Part shown: in pieces, positions 1 through 9,089 of the stretch
How positions within the stretch are numbered: position 1 is the stretch's first letter
Layout: each line of letters begins with the position of its first letter
Assembly (NCBI GenBank): GCA_021776025.1
Contig: JAJFGR010000007.1
Location: forward strand, 310,001 to 374,000
DNA from: Alphaproteobacteria bacterium
GTDB taxonomy: Bacteria > Pseudomonadota > Alphaproteobacteria > Micavibrionales > Micavibrionaceae
DNA length: 64,000 nucleotides
Reading direction: 5' to 3'
Notes under the pieces: generated by a model
The model's input: only the letters and a program-made list of their open reading frames with translations
Database searches by the model: none
Told to the model about the DNA's origin: nothing
Position numbers and translations under genes: made by a program

Positions 1-75
1 GAATGCCGCGTTGTGCGCCCGGATGGGTTTCTTGCCCACACAGCGCGCAGCCTCGGTATTTCATTCGGGGATTGA
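1..75 (+). CDS. 3' end of an unidentified upstream gene (partial)
   Basis: The first frame is open from the window edge to a TGA at 73-75. It encodes about 24 residues containing RPDGFLAH, vaguely like the C-terminus of FAD-dependent hydroxylases, but far too short to identify. The second frame is also open, to a TAA at 113-115, so the frame is not certain. Codon choice looks slightly more like the neighbouring genes in frame 1. Confidence 0.25.
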   Translation, partial: ECRVVRPDGFLAHTARSLGISFGD

Positions 76-131
76 AGGGCAGGCGTTTTTTAGGCTAAGC
101 TGCGCCGGTAAGTAACAGTTAAGGATACTTT

Positions 132-662
132 ATGCTCTATGTAGAACAGTCGTTAGGCCCCAATGAGGAGCTCGTTCATATTGGAAAATTCCATTGGATG
201 TATACGGTTCAGTCTTTTATGGCCATTATATGGGGTATTGTGATTAGCATTATGATCGTGGTTGGGGGCGTTATTATTTACAAGCAGATGGGGTGGTTTC
301 CGCACGATCTTCCTGCATTGGAAGGCATAAAGTTTTTACATCCGGGCATTCGCATTGGTGCATTTGTGGCATTTGTTTTTGGACTGCTGAGTTTTGCACA
401 AATGATGGTTGTTAAGGCGACAACAGAAATTGCGATTACCAATACACGGTTGGTTTATAAACGCGGGCTGGTGGCCCGGCAGGTTGGAGAGATCAGTATT
501 GACCGGATTGAAGGGGTGAACGTGCTCCAGACGATTTTAGGGCGAATTTTTAATTATGGGCGTTTGGCGATCCGCGGAATGGGGATCGGTGAGGTGGTGT
601 TGCCGCCGATTGAAGATCCGATTGTTTTTCGTCAGGCGATCGAAAAGGCTCGGGCGATTTAA
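132..662 (+). CDS. PH-domain (bPH2/YdbS-like) membrane protein
   Basis: A 176-residue inner-membrane protein. Two hydrophobic segments (about residues 26-50 and 73-95) are followed by a cytosolic bacterial PH-like domain (about 95-172) with the typical stretch ITNTRLVYKRGL and a conserved DRIEGV segment. Proteins of this family (PF03703-like) are small membrane proteins of unclear function. The start is preceded by AAGGATA. The next gene, 17 bases downstream, encodes a second protein of the same build, so the two are probably one transcript and may form a hetero-oligomer (inference). Confidence 0.75.
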   Translation: MLYVEQSLGPNEELVHIGKFHWMYTVQSFMAIIWGIVISIMIVVGGVIIYKQMGWFPHDLPALEGIKFLHPGIRIGAFVAFVFGLLSFAQMMVVKATTEIAITNTRLVYKRGLVARQVGEISIDRIEGVNVLQTILGRIFNYGRLAIRGMGIGEVVLPPIEDPIVFRQAIEKARAI

Positions 663-679
663 AATTAGGATAAAGAATT

Positions 680-1186
680 ATGGTTGAGACAAAAAAGAAA
701 TCCGGATTTTTTAAGCGTAACGATGACATCGATAAGATGCTGGTTAAAGGCGAGAAGATAGTCGAGCAAGCGATTATTAGCCCGTTTATCTACTGGCAAT
801 CGGCTGGTGTGTTTGCGCTGGCTGTTATAGTTGGGCTGTTTGTGGTTTTTGAGCTTGGAGCGTTACTGGCTGTAACAGCTATATTGATGTTTGTTTATGC
901 GGCGCTGCGTAGGCAAATTATGATGTTAGTTTTGACGAATAAGCGCATTCTTTTTCGTTACGGTATTTTGCAGGTTGATGTTGTCGATTTGCGCTTTTCT
1001 AAAATTGAAAGTGTTGAGTTAGAGCGCATGCCTACTGGTTATGTTATGGGTTATGCTAATGTTGTGATGATGGGAACTGGTAACCGCTATGTGGTCATTC
1101 CTTACGTTGAGAACGGGCCAGAAATTCGCCAGGCCTATAACCGCATGACATTGGCAGATGATAAAGACTTAGAAGTCGAAGAATAA
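680..1186 (+). CDS. second PH-domain membrane protein
   Basis: A 168-residue paralogue-like partner of the preceding gene. It has a basic N-terminus, two hydrophobic segments (about 36-58 and 60-76), then a PH-like domain with LTNKRILFRYGIL and FSKIESVELER. The C-terminus is strongly acidic (DDKDLEVEE). The reading frame follows AGGATAAAGAATT. It lies between the first PH-domain gene and ilvD with short gaps, so all three may be co-transcribed. Function is not known; membrane binding or oligomerisation is the only reasonable inference from the fold. Confidence 0.72.
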   Translation: MVETKKKSGFFKRNDDIDKMLVKGEKIVEQAIISPFIYWQSAGVFALAVIVGLFVVFELGALLAVTAILMFVYAALRRQIMMLVLTNKRILFRYGILQVDVVDLRFSKIESVELERMPTGYVMGYANVVMMGTGNRYVVIPYVENGPEIRQAYNRMTLADDKDLEVEE

Positions 1187-1209
1187 ATTTCAAATAGAGG
1201 AATTCTAAA

Positions 1210-2955
1210 ATGTTTAACGAAAAACGCGCTCATCCAAACGGGTGGGATAAAGACAAGCTTGTCAGCCGGTATGTGACCGAGGGGCCAGAATCTGCGCCGC
1301 ACCGTGCGTATTACTATGCGATGGGCATTACGGAAGAAGAGATTCATCAGCCATTGATTGGTGTGGCGACATGCTGGAACGAGGCGGCGCCGTGTAATAT
1401 TGCGCTGTCACGTCAGGCGCAGGCTGTGAAGGTTGGTGTGAATGAAGCCAAGGGCACGCCGCGTGAATTTACAACGATTACGGTGACCGACGGGATTGCG
1501 ATGGGGCATGAGGGCATGCGCTCTTCGCTGGCGTCGCGTGAGGTGATTGCGGATAGTGTTGAGCTGACCATGCGCGGGCATTGTTATGACGGGCTTGTCG
1601 GGCTTGCAGGCTGCGATAAATCCCTGCCGGGGATGATGATGGTGATGGTGCGGCTGAATGTGCCGTCTGTGTTCATGTATGGCGGGACGATTTTGCCCGG
1701 CAAGTTCAAGGGCCATGACGTTGATATCGTCAATGTGTTTGAAGCTGTTGGTGAGCATGCCAGCGGCAAGATGAGTGATGAAGATCTGCATGAGCTGGAA
1801 TGTGTGGCGTGTCCGTCTGCGGGGGCGTGCGGCGGGCAGTTTACGGCCAACACGATGGCGTGTGTGTCTGAAGCTATGGGGTTGGCTATACCGCATTCGG
1901 CTGGGGCACCTGCGCCGTATGAATCGCGCGATGAATATGCCAAGGCTTCGGGTGAAGCGGTGATGGCGCTGATTAAAAATGGCGGGCCGTATCCGCGTGA
2001 TGTTGTCACGCGCAAGTCACTTGAGAATGCAGCGGCGATTGTGGCGGCTACAGGCGGCTCCACGAACGCTGGACTGCATTTGCCTGCGATTGCGCATGAG
2101 GCGGGGATTGATTTTCCGCTGGAAGAGGTGGCAGAGATTTTTAAGAAGACGCCGCTGATTGCGAATTTACGCCCGGGCGGGAAATATGTGGCCAAGGATT
2201 TGTTTGATATTGGCGGCGTTGGCGTGGTGATTAAAGAGTTGCTCGATAACGGTTTTATGCACGGTGATTGCATTACGGTGACCGGTAAGACGTTGGCGGA
2301 GAATTATGCCGATGTGACGTTGCCTGAGGACCAGGACGTGGTGTTTCCTTGTTCTAACCCGATTCACGACACGGGCGGCGTTGTCGGCCTGAAAGGCAAT
2401 CTTGCGCCGGAAGGGGCGATTGTGAAGATTGCGGGCCTTGAAGAGCTGGTGTTTGAAGGGCCTGCGCGGGTGTTTGATGGCGAAGATGCGTGTTTTGCAG
2501 CGGTTCAGAACGAAGATTATAAAGAGGGCGATGTGATTGTCCTGCGCTATGAGGGGCCGAAAGGCGGCCCGGGGATGAAGGAAATGCTCTCGACCACCGC
2601 GGCGCTATACGGGCAGGGGGTGGGCGGCAAGGTTGCGCTGATTACTGATGGTCGTTTTTCCGGCGGGACACGCGGTTTTTGTATTGGACATGTTGGACCG
2701 GAGGCTGCGGTTGGCGGGCCGATTGGCTTACTTAAAGATGGTGATATTATCCGCATTGATGCGGAGGTTGGAACGCTGGAGGTGAAGCTCACAGACGAAG
2801 AGCTGGCAGAGCGTAAGAAGGACTGGAAGCCGCGTAAAACCAATTACAATAGTGGCGCGCTGCAGAAATATGCGGCTTTGGTTGGGCCTGCCCGTGACGG
2901 TGCGGTGACGCATTCCGGCGCCAAGGAAGAAACGCATACATTTGTTGACCTTTAG
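1210..2955 (+). CDS. ilvD: Dihydroxy-acid dehydratase
   Basis: Dehydrates 2,3-dihydroxy-isovalerate and 2,3-dihydroxy-3-methylvalerate to the 2-oxo acids, the third common step of valine, leucine and isoleucine synthesis, in the cytosol. The 581-residue length is normal for the long IlvD form. Candidate iron-sulfur ligands are Cys62 (APCN), Cys135 (GCDKS, with the following Asp-Lys as likely Mg2+ site) and Cys207 (AGACGG). Family signatures [13 protein letters not shown] and [15 protein letters not shown] are intact. The start follows AGAGGAATTC with ideal spacing. No other ilv genes are nearby. Confidence 0.97.
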   Translation: MFNEKRAHPNGWDKDKLVSRYVTEGPESAPHRAYYYAMGITEEEIHQPLIGVATCWNEAAPCNIALSRQAQAVKVGVNEAKGTPREFTTITVTDGIAMGHEGMRSSLASREVIADSVELTMRGHCYDGLVGLAGCDKSLPGMMMVMVRLNVPSVFMYGGTILPGKFKGHDVDIVNVFEAVGEHASGKMSDEDLHELECVACPSAGACGGQFTANTMACVSEAMGLAIPHSAGAPAPYESRDEYAKASGEAVMALIKNGGPYPRDVVTRKSLENAAAIVAATGGSTNAGLHLPAIAHEAGIDFPLEEVAEIFKKTPLIANLRPGGKYVAKDLFDIGGVGVVIKELLDNGFMHGDCITVTGKTLAENYADVTLPEDQDVVFPCSNPIHDTGGVVGLKGNLAPEGAIVKIAGLEELVFEGPARVFDGEDACFAAVQNEDYKEGDVIVLRYEGPKGGPGMKEMLSTTAALYGQGVGGKVALITDGRFSGGTRGFCIGHVGPEAAVGGPIGLLKDGDIIRIDAEVGTLEVKLTDEELAERKKDWKPRKTNYNSGALQKYAALVGPARDGAVTHSGAKEETHTFVDL

Positions 2956-2988
2956 GCATGCTTAAGTGCACGAATTTTTAAGGAATTC

Positions 2989-4707
2989 ATGTTAATATCA
3001 CTGAAGATATTGATTGAGGTTCTTAAAAAATACATGCCACGCAAAGTTCGTTTTTTTACTGTGATTGCTGCCAGCGCCCTGCTATCGGGGGGCATTTTTA
3101 TATCTGCACCACAAGCACAGCAAATTACCCCTGAAGCGCTGCTTAATGAGCAGGCGGGTGTAAGGGGAACAATACAGCACAGCTTGAGCTCAAAGGAAGT
3201 GCGCAAGACTTTCAAGGATGTTAGAGCGCTGGAAACATTTTATTTGAACCGCAGTTACAAGCCATATTGGGTGAATAAATCACGGACAAAATCAAACGGG
3301 CATGATCTGGTTCAAATCATTGAAAAGAGCTGGATTCACGGGTTAAACCCCTATTCGTATCATCTTGAAAAAATTCATGCATTGACGGATACTGAGGATC
3401 AGAGCGATTTAGCGGATCTGGATGTTTTACTGAGCGATGCTTATGTGCGTTTGGGGCAAGATTTAACCGGCATACGTGTTGATCCGAAGTTTATGAAGTC
3501 GCATAAGCGTTTCTGGAAAGCGTCGTTGCCTGCGGATGAGTTGCTTGGATTTTTAGAAGAAAAACGTAATATTGAACGCCTTGTCGATTCCTTTGAGCCG
3601 AAAGGGCAGACTTACAAACGTGTTCAAAAAGAGTTGCTTAGCCAGATCGGCCGGGAACCTGAGCCTTATGAAGTGGTTTTGCCGATTAAGATTAAAGGGT
3701 TGCTGAATCCTATGCGGCGGGATGATCGTGTGCCTGATCTGCGTTTGCGATTAGGGGCTGGTGGGCCGCAAACCCAGGATGAGTTTCTTTATGATGATAA
3801 ATTGGCAGCGGCGGTTATTCGTTTTCAACGTGAGAATGGGTTGAAAGATGATGGGGTTGTTGGCCCGCAAACGCTGGATATCCTTAATCGTACACGCGGG
3901 CAAAAGATCGAACAGCTTATTGCTAACCTTGAAAGATTGCGCTGGGTTGAAGAAGATAAGCCGGACAAGTTTGTTGTGGTGAATGTGCCTTCGGCACGGC
4001 TTTGGGCGGTGGAAGATAACCGCGTGGCATTTGAAATGCCGGTAATTGTGGGGCGCAAAAACCGCCCGACTAATATTTTTCAAACAGAAATTCATGGGGT
4101 GCGTTTGAATCCTGATTGGACGGTGCCGCCGACGATCAAGAAAGATGATATTTTGCCGAAGTTGATGGAGAATCCTGACTATCTTACGAGCAAGGGAATG
4201 CAGCTTATTAGTGGCCGCGGCAAGGATGCGATGACGCTGGATCCGATGGCGTTTGATTGGGAGAACATTTCACCGAAAGAGCTTAGAGATCTACGGATGG
4301 TGCAGATGCCCGGGGCACATAATCCGCTGGGTCGTGTGCGCGTGTTGATGCCGAATTCCTATAATATCTATCTGCATGATACGAATGAACGGCATTACTT
4401 CGAGCGGGCTAACCGCGCGGCTTCTTCGGGGTGCGTGCGTATGGAAGATCCGGAGCGGATGGCGAACTTTATTTTGAAGGAACGTAGTGGTTGGGATGAG
4501 CATGACCTTGGTCAAAGGCTGGCGGATGGTAAAAAACGCGACATTTTCATTGCTGAACCCATACCGGTATATTTGCTCTATTATACAGTTTGGATCAATG
4601 ACTTAGGTCGTTTTGTTTATGGTCAAGACCTTTACCAGTTTGATAAAAGTTTAATAAAAAGGCTCAAGGATATTGACGGATTCTTCATTCCTGTGGATAA
4701 TACTTAA
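2989..4707 (+). CDS. L,D-transpeptidase, YcbB/LdtD type
   Basis: Periplasmic murein cross-linking enzyme that makes 3-3 bridges between meso-diaminopimelate residues. 572 residues: N-terminal signal segment (hydrophobic core about 22-39, cleavage probably after SAPQAQ), a scaffold region, a peptidoglycan-binding PG_binding_1 domain (about 265-305, LRLGAGG to VVGPQTLDILNR), and a YkuD catalytic domain (about 330-500). The catalytic cysteine is Cys482 in SSGCVRMEDP; an upstream HGVRLNPDWTVP stretch is typical of the YcbB branch. A start at Met16 (3034) would give a more standard signal peptide, but the better ribosome site (AAGGA) precedes 2989. Possible target of the LdtR-like regulator at 18.6 kb (inference). 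Confidence 0.9.
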   Translation: MLISLKILIEVLKKYMPRKVRFFTVIAASALLSGGIFISAPQAQQITPEALLNEQAGVRGTIQHSLSSKEVRKTFKDVRALETFYLNRSYKPYWVNKSRTKSNGHDLVQIIEKSWIHGLNPYSYHLEKIHALTDTEDQSDLADLDVLLSDAYVRLGQDLTGIRVDPKFMKSHKRFWKASLPADELLGFLEEKRNIERLVDSFEPKGQTYKRVQKELLSQIGREPEPYEVVLPIKIKGLLNPMRRDDRVPDLRLRLGAGGPQTQDEFLYDDKLAAAVIRFQRENGLKDDGVVGPQTLDILNRTRGQKIEQLIANLERLRWVEEDKPDKFVVVNVPSARLWAVEDNRVAFEMPVIVGRKNRPTNIFQTEIHGVRLNPDWTVPPTIKKDDILPKLMENPDYLTSKGMQLISGRGKDAMTLDPMAFDWENISPKELRDLRMVQMPGAHNPLGRVRVLMPNSYNIYLHDTNERHYFERANRAASSGCVRMEDPERMANFILKERSGWDEHDLGQRLADGKKRDIFIAEPIPVYLLYYTVWINDLGRFVYGQDLYQFDKSLIKRLKDIDGFFIPVDNT

Positions 4708-4712
4708 ATTAT

Positions 4713-4744
4713 ATGGCAATTTTGCCTCTCCGGCAAAGAGCCAT
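4713..4744 (+). terminator. Hairpin after the L,D-transpeptidase gene
   Basis: The segment holds TTTGCC-TCTCC-GGCAAA nested inside ATGGC/GCCAT, starting six bases after the stop codon and followed by GTTTTAT. The T-run is short, so termination efficiency is uncertain. Confidence 0.5.
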
Positions 4745-4828
4745 GTTTTATAGAAAACGGGGTTTATTTTCTTGCTTTTAGCCCTTTACTCATTCGAAAA
4801 TTCTGTTTACGTCTATTCAAATTAATTT

Positions 4829-4843
4829 TTAACACTCAGTTAA
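4829..4843 (+). promoter_or_regulatory. Candidate CtrA site upstream of the M15 peptidase gene
   Basis: The sequence reads TTAACACTCAGTTAA, an exact match to the CtrA consensus TTAA-N7-TTAA known from Caulobacter and relatives. It lies 22 bases before the start codon of the next gene in a clearly AT-rich intergenic stretch. Chance matches are possible in AT-rich DNA. Confidence 0.4.
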
Positions 4844-4865
4844 AAAACAAATCCAAAAGGTCGGT

Positions 4866-5450
4866 ATGTCTGATAACAACGAAATGATTTTAGGATCGAA
4901 TCTGAATTCAATTGATCGTCGCGAAATCCTCAAGCTTGGTTTGGCTGGCACGCTGGCCTCTATTATTCCGCTTAGCCTTTCTTCCTCTCCTGTGGAGGCT
5001 GCGCGTAATACGTGGCGTGTGACCTTTCGTCAGGGGCATACGGGTGAAAGCTTTAACGGCGTATACCGCGTTGGTGATAAATATTTGCCGGAAGCGTTTG
5101 AGCGTTTGAATTATATTTTGCGTGACTTTCGCACGGGTGAGGTTTTCCCGATGGATCCGCGGGTTGTTGATATTATGGCGCTGATGCAGAAAAAAGCTGG
5201 TCGCCGTGAGCCGATTGAAATTTTATCAGGTTACAGAAGTCCCAAAACAAATGCGCGTTTGCGGAAAAATACATCCGGCGTGGCTAAGAATTCCTTCCAT
5301 ATGTACGGCCAGGCGCTGGACATGCATATTAAAGGTTACAAAACTAGTAGCCTGCGTAGCATTGCGATGAATTTACGCGCCGGCGGTGTTGGGTATTATC
5401 CGAAGAGTGATTTCATCCATGTTGATACAGGCTCTGTTCGCAGCTGGTAA
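4866..5450 (+). CDS. YcbK-like M15 peptidase (DUF882), Tat-type signal
   Basis: A 194-residue exported murein-type metallopeptidase-fold protein. The N-terminus carries DRREILKLG (Arg18-Arg19) followed by a moderately hydrophobic segment ending SSPVEAA, which looks like a twin-arginine signal. The mature part has the family block LSGYRSPKTNARLR and the zinc-site residues His145 (SFHMYGQALD), Asp152 and His185 (FIHVDTG). The family (PF05951/M15) is related to D-Ala-D-Ala carboxypeptidases or endopeptidases acting on peptidoglycan; the exact bond cut is not known. It follows an L,D-transpeptidase gene, an association common in Alphaproteobacteria. Confidence 0.87.
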   Translation: MSDNNEMILGSNLNSIDRREILKLGLAGTLASIIPLSLSSSPVEAARNTWRVTFRQGHTGESFNGVYRVGDKYLPEAFERLNYILRDFRTGEVFPMDPRVVDIMALMQKKAGRREPIEILSGYRSPKTNARLRKNTSGVAKNSFHMYGQALDMHIKGYKTSSLRSIAMNLRAGGVGYYPKSDFIHVDTGSVRSW

Positions 5451-5514
5451 ATCAACTTTATCATTACATTTTAATGCGCTAGAGTGCAGCCTTCTGATTT
5501 TACAGGAGGCTGTT

Positions 5515-6015
5515 TTGATTCTGATTGCGTTGGGGGCGAACTTGCCGAGCCGTTTTGGCGAGCCGGAAGAGACGTTGAAAGCGGCGATTAAAGCGATTGT
5601 TGCTGAAGGCCTTGAGGTGCTTAAAGTCTCCAGTATTTGGCTTACCGCGCCGGTCCCTGCTTCTAAGCAGCCTTGGTATAGGAATGCGGTTGTTTCCGTT
5701 CAGACTAACCTAAATGCGGGTGATCTTATGAGGTGCTTGCAGAAGATTGAAGAAGATTTTGGCCGGGAGCGCAGTGTGAAAAACGCGCCGCGCGCTCTTG
5801 ATCTTGATATTTTGGCCTTTAATCATGAAGTGCACACAGGACATGATTGTGTGGTCCCGCATCCTCGAATGCATGAACGGGCGTTTGTGCTTATGCCCTT
5901 GGCTGAGGTTGCGCCGACATGGCGCCATCCGGTTTTGGCGCTGTCTGTTCAAGATTTGATAAACGAGATGCCAGAGGGGCAGGAGATAGAAATTTCTGAA
6001 AAAAGGGCGGCATGA
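5515..6015 (+). CDS. folK: HPPK, 6-hydroxymethyl-7,8-dihydropterin pyrophosphokinase
   Basis: Transfers pyrophosphate from ATP to 6-hydroxymethyl-7,8-dihydropterin in folate synthesis. The start is TTG at 5515, chosen because a perfect AGGAGG lies five bases upstream and because the protein then begins MILIALGAN, the usual HPPK N-terminus; longer readings overlap the preceding peptidase gene. 166 residues, normal size. Signatures present: ALGANLP, RNAVV, RALDLDIL and VPHPRMHERAFVLMPL. The stop overlaps the folP start by four bases, so the two are translationally coupled. Confidence 0.94.
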   Translation: MILIALGANLPSRFGEPEETLKAAIKAIVAEGLEVLKVSSIWLTAPVPASKQPWYRNAVVSVQTNLNAGDLMRCLQKIEEDFGRERSVKNAPRALDLDILAFNHEVHTGHDCVVPHPRMHERAFVLMPLAEVAPTWRHPVLALSVQDLINEMPEGQEIEISEKRAA

Positions 6016-6869
6016 GTAAAATGAACCCTAAATGCGCCCTTTTAAAACGTCATGTTTTTGCTGGTGGGCCGCACATAATGGGGGTGGTGAATGTGACCCC
6101 CGACAGTTTTAGTGACGGTGGCGATTTTCTTAATATAGACAAGGCGATAGAGCATGGTTTGCAGCTAGTTCACGACGGTGCAACGATTTTGGATATTGGC
6201 GGGGAGTCGACGCGGCCAGGTGCGGAAGTTGTTGAAGTGGCTGAGGAAATTGAGCGCATTGTACGGGTGATTGAAGGGCTGAAAGGAAAGGCTCCCTGGA
6301 TTTCGGTGGATACGCGCAATGCGAAAGTGATGGAAGCGGCGCTAAAAGCAGGTGCGAACGCTTTAAATGATATCAGTGCATTAACGCATGATTCTCAAAG
6401 TATTCATGTAGCTTTTGAGGCCCAAGTTCCTGTATTCCTTATGCACATGCAGGGCAATCCTCAGAGCATGCAAAAAAAGCCGCATTATAACAATGTAGTG
6501 GAGGATATTTATCAGTATTTACAAGAGCGTATATCTATTTGCGAAACGCACCGTATTGATGCTGATTTGCTTATCTGCGACCCGGGTATTGGTTTTGGGA
6601 AGACAGTAGAGGATAACCTTTTAGTCCTTAGAAATATAAGTAAATTTCATGATTTAGGTGTACCTGTACTGCTTGGAACAAGCCGGAAAAGTTTCATTGG
6701 AAAAGTTGCAAATGATGAACCGGTAAATGAACGAATTCCGGGTTCGCTTGCGTCAGCGCTTTGGGGGTTGTCACAAGGTGTGCAAATTTACAGAGTCCAT
6801 GATGTGAAAGAAACGGTGCAAGCGTTCAAAATTTATCAGGCGATTTCATCTGTTGAAGCCGAGTCGTAA
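6012..6869 (+). CDS. folP: Dihydropteroate synthase
   Basis: Condenses the pyrophosphate made by FolK with p-aminobenzoate to dihydropteroate; target of sulfonamides. 285 residues with the full TIM-barrel signature set: IMGVVNVTPDSFSDGG, DIGGESTRPGAE, and DPGIGFGKT, plus LLGTSRKSFIG near the end. Starts in an ATGA overlap with folK. The 3' end overlaps the convergent histidine phosphatase gene by about 34 bases, so transcription from the two sides meets here. Confidence 0.96.
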   Translation: MSKMNPKCALLKRHVFAGGPHIMGVVNVTPDSFSDGGDFLNIDKAIEHGLQLVHDGATILDIGGESTRPGAEVVEVAEEIERIVRVIEGLKGKAPWISVDTRNAKVMEAALKAGANALNDISALTHDSQSIHVAFEAQVPVFLMHMQGNPQSMQKKPHYNNVVEDIYQYLQERISICETHRIDADLLICDPGIGFGKTVEDNLLVLRNISKFHDLGVPVLLGTSRKSFIGKVANDEPVNERIPGSLASALWGLSQGVQIYRVHDVKETVQAFKIYQAISSVEAES

Positions 6870-7480
6870 ATGTCGGATTGTGATTTGATTACTTTTTGTG
6901 TTTTTGAACAGAATTGGTAGTCAAAAACATCCCATGGAAAGTGCGCTTTTTCGGTATTCGGGGTGAATTCATAAAGGTGTGCGTTTTGAAACTTACCTGG
7001 GACGGGTAGATTGTAAATCGCGCCAAAGGCTCGCATCACTCCGCCATGACAAACAATCAAAATAGGTTCATTGAACTGCTCTATAGCCTTTGATTTTCCA
7101 CGCTTGACCCGATTAAAGAACTCTTTTGGGTCTTCACCGTTTAACACGCGCGGCCAGCTTTCAAACAGCTCACGGCAATGTTCATAGCTGACGCCTTCTA
7201 GCTCACCAGCGTGAATTTCGGCCAGATCTGGGTCTTCAAATGTTTCAACATTAAGTGCTTGGTTCATGATAAGGGCTGTATCACGGGCGCGCGATAGATG
7301 ACTGTGAAAAATGGCGGCCGGCTTTATTTTCAGAGCGGCAATGATTTTCTGCGCTTCATAAGCTTGTCTGCGGCCTTTTTCAGTAAGCGGGGAATCGAGG
7401 CTGCCGGCCATAAGCTGGGCCTTATTGGCTTCGGTCTGGCCGTGGCGGATCATGTAAAAAGGCTTAAGTGGAATAGGCAT
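6836..7480 (-). CDS. Histidine phosphatase (phosphoglycerate mutase-like)
   Basis: A 214-residue member of the RHG phosphatase family. The phosphohistidine motif is IRHGQTEAN near the N-terminus, and the second catalytic histidine is in VCHGGVMRAF. Substrate cannot be told from sequence; cofactor-dependent mutase, cobalamin-phosphate phosphatase and broad phosphatase roles all occur in the family. The start at 7480 was chosen because the longer frame would run into the upstream gene and the RHG motif should lie near the N-terminus. It begins one base after the stop of the upstream aspartate dehydrogenase gene, so the pair is an operon. Confidence 0.85.
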   Translation of the reverse strand: MPIPLKPFYMIRHGQTEANKAQLMAGSLDSPLTEKGRRQAYEAQKIIAALKIKPAAIFHSHLSRARDTALIMNQALNVETFEDPDLAEIHAGELEGVSYEHCRELFESWPRVLNGEDPKEFFNRVKRGKSKAIEQFNEPILIVCHGGVMRAFGAIYNLPVPGKFQNAHLYEFTPNTEKAHFPWDVFDYQFCSKTQKVIKSQSDIYDSASTDEIA

Positions 7481-7481
7481 T

Positions 7482-8285
7482 TTACAACACCACAATAGCT
7501 TTGTTGATGTCTTTAAGGACAGCCACAATGCTTTGTGCGGCGAGCATTGAGCTTTTGGGGTTTGCGGGGTCTGGTTTGTTTTCAATGCGCATATTAAGCG
7601 TGCTGAACTCCCCGCTTACCGTGATTTCGTGGCTATTGCTAATGGCATCCGGGTCGGCCCAGATTTCGACCATGGTGTTTTGAGCGCCGATTCCTGCCAG
7701 TGAAAGTGTGGCGGCGACATTGACGTTTGCGGGGAACCCTTTTGCGGCTTCTAGCGCGTTGCCCTTAAAGATTTTGGTTTTGACCCCGCTGGCTTGTATT
7801 TGATCCAAATTTATCCCCGCCTTATTTACATGCGGCGCGCCATTGAACCCACGTGGAGGCTTTGTTGAAGCTATAGTGCTTTTTTGAATTCCCAGTTCTT
7901 TCAGTCCTTTAATGCCATCAATGCCTGCAATCGCACCAGATGGAACGATGATGCGACTTGTGGATAACCCATGGTATTTAAGGATGTCAGGGAACATCAG
8001 CAAAGCGCATGATGAAATCAAAATAAGTGTCTTTTGCTTTTCAAAGGTAATTTTGGCTAATTCTGGAACAGCTTTTGGTGGCAGGGCTTCGATGATGATG
8101 TCGCAGCGCTCTGCGAGTTCTTCAAAGTTGACAAGTGGCACATCAAATTCATCATGTGCATTCAAATCGCTGGCGGCGACCCATTCCAATCCATCGATAC
8201 CTTTATTCAAAGCGCGGCCAACAGCGCTGCCGATGGCACCAAGTCCGGCGATACCCACTGTTTTTACGGCAATGTTTGAACCCAT
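7482..8285 (-). CDS. nadX: L-aspartate dehydrogenase (NadX family)
   Basis: NAD(P)-dependent oxidation of L-aspartate to iminoaspartate or oxaloacetate; in some bacteria NadX feeds NAD synthesis in place of NadB. 267 residues. An N-terminal Rossmann fold starts with GIAGLGAIGSAVG, and the C-terminal half has the family stretch FPANVNVAATLSLAGIG. No nadA or nadC is in the window, so a role in NAD synthesis is only possible. It is divergent from recO, 39 bases away. Confidence 0.8.
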   Translation of the reverse strand: MGSNIAVKTVGIAGLGAIGSAVGRALNKGIDGLEWVAASDLNAHDEFDVPLVNFEELAERCDIIIEALPPKAVPELAKITFEKQKTLILISSCALLMFPDILKYHGLSTSRIIVPSGAIAGIDGIKGLKELGIQKSTIASTKPPRGFNGAPHVNKAGINLDQIQASGVKTKIFKGNALEAAKGFPANVNVAATLSLAGIGAQNTMVEIWADPDAISNSHEITVSGEFSTLNMRIENKPDPANPKSSMLAAQSIVAVLKDINKAIVVL

Positions 8286-8324
8286 AGTCTCGCTTTCTCT
8301 TTATAATGCGCTTATTCTCATGGC

Positions 8325-9089
8325 ATGGAACAATGGCAAGATCAAGGGATTGTGCTGTCGGTAAGGCGGCACGGCGAAAATGGGGGCATTGTCTCGCTGC
8401 TTACTGAGGGACGGGGGCGATGCGCGGGTTATGTGCGCGGTGCGCAAGGCTCCAAAATGCGCGGTACGCTTGAGGTTGGTAATGTTGTCGACGCGAATTG
8501 GCAAAGCCGCACCGATGACGGGCTGGGCACTTTTACGCTAGAACTTGCGAAAAACCACACGGCGCATTTTATGCAAGATCCGCTTAAGCTGGCCGCGCTG
8601 CAATCGGCATGTGGACTTTGTGAGGAATCGCTTCCAGAGCGGGAAATCCATGCGGGACTTTTTCATGGGCTTGGCGCGCTGTTTAATACGCTTGATACGG
8701 ATATTTGGGGCGCGGCTTATGTGATGTGGGAAATTGCGCTGCTGAAAGAGCTTGGGTTTTCGCTAGATTTGAGCTGCTGTGCAAGCGGAGGTGACGATCA
8801 GGATCTCCTATATGTTAGTCCCAAGACCGGTAAAGCGGTGAGCAGATCCGCAGGGGAGATATATAAAGAGAGGCTTTTGCCGCTTCCCGGGTTTTTAAAG
8901 CCGGGGGGAGGCGCGATGGAATCGAAAGACGTTTTTGCGGGTTTATTGATGAGCGGGCATTTCCTTGAGCATTGGGTTTTTACACATCATTCGAAGGGCG
9001 TTCCAGATGCGCGCTTGATTTTTGCTGAGAGATTTGCCAAAACTCTTGGTAACCAATCGATAGAAGAGAATGAGTATGCCGCAGGATAG
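8325..9089 (+). CDS. recO: DNA repair protein RecO
   Basis: RecFOR-pathway mediator that loads RecA on SSB-coated gaps. 254 residues: N-terminal OB fold starting with [24 protein letters not shown], then a helical domain. A zinc-type C4 cluster is not obvious, although Cys residues occur around residues 105 and 150. A TATAAT box at 8302-8307 lies only about 20 bases before the start, suggesting a very short leader. The 3' end overlaps parC by 20 bases. Confidence 0.93.
   Translation: MEQWQDQGIVLSVRRHGENGGIVSLLTEGRGRCAGYVRGAQGSKMRGTLEVGNVVDANWQSRTDDGLGTFTLELAKNHTAHFMQDPLKLAALQSACGLCEESLPEREIHAGLFHGLGALFNTLDTDIWGAAYVMWEIALLKELGFSLDLSCCASGGDDQDLLYVSPKTGKAVSRSAGEIYKERLLPLPGFLKPGGGAMESKDVFAGLLMSGHFLEHWVFTHHSKGVPDARLIFAERFAKTLGNQSIEENEYAAG

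Noticed and set aside
1584-2273. Long open frame antisense to ilvD
   Set aside because: It lies wholly opposite a well-supported enzyme gene, has low-complexity Ser/Pro-rich translation and no ribosome site; it reflects codon bias of ilvD.
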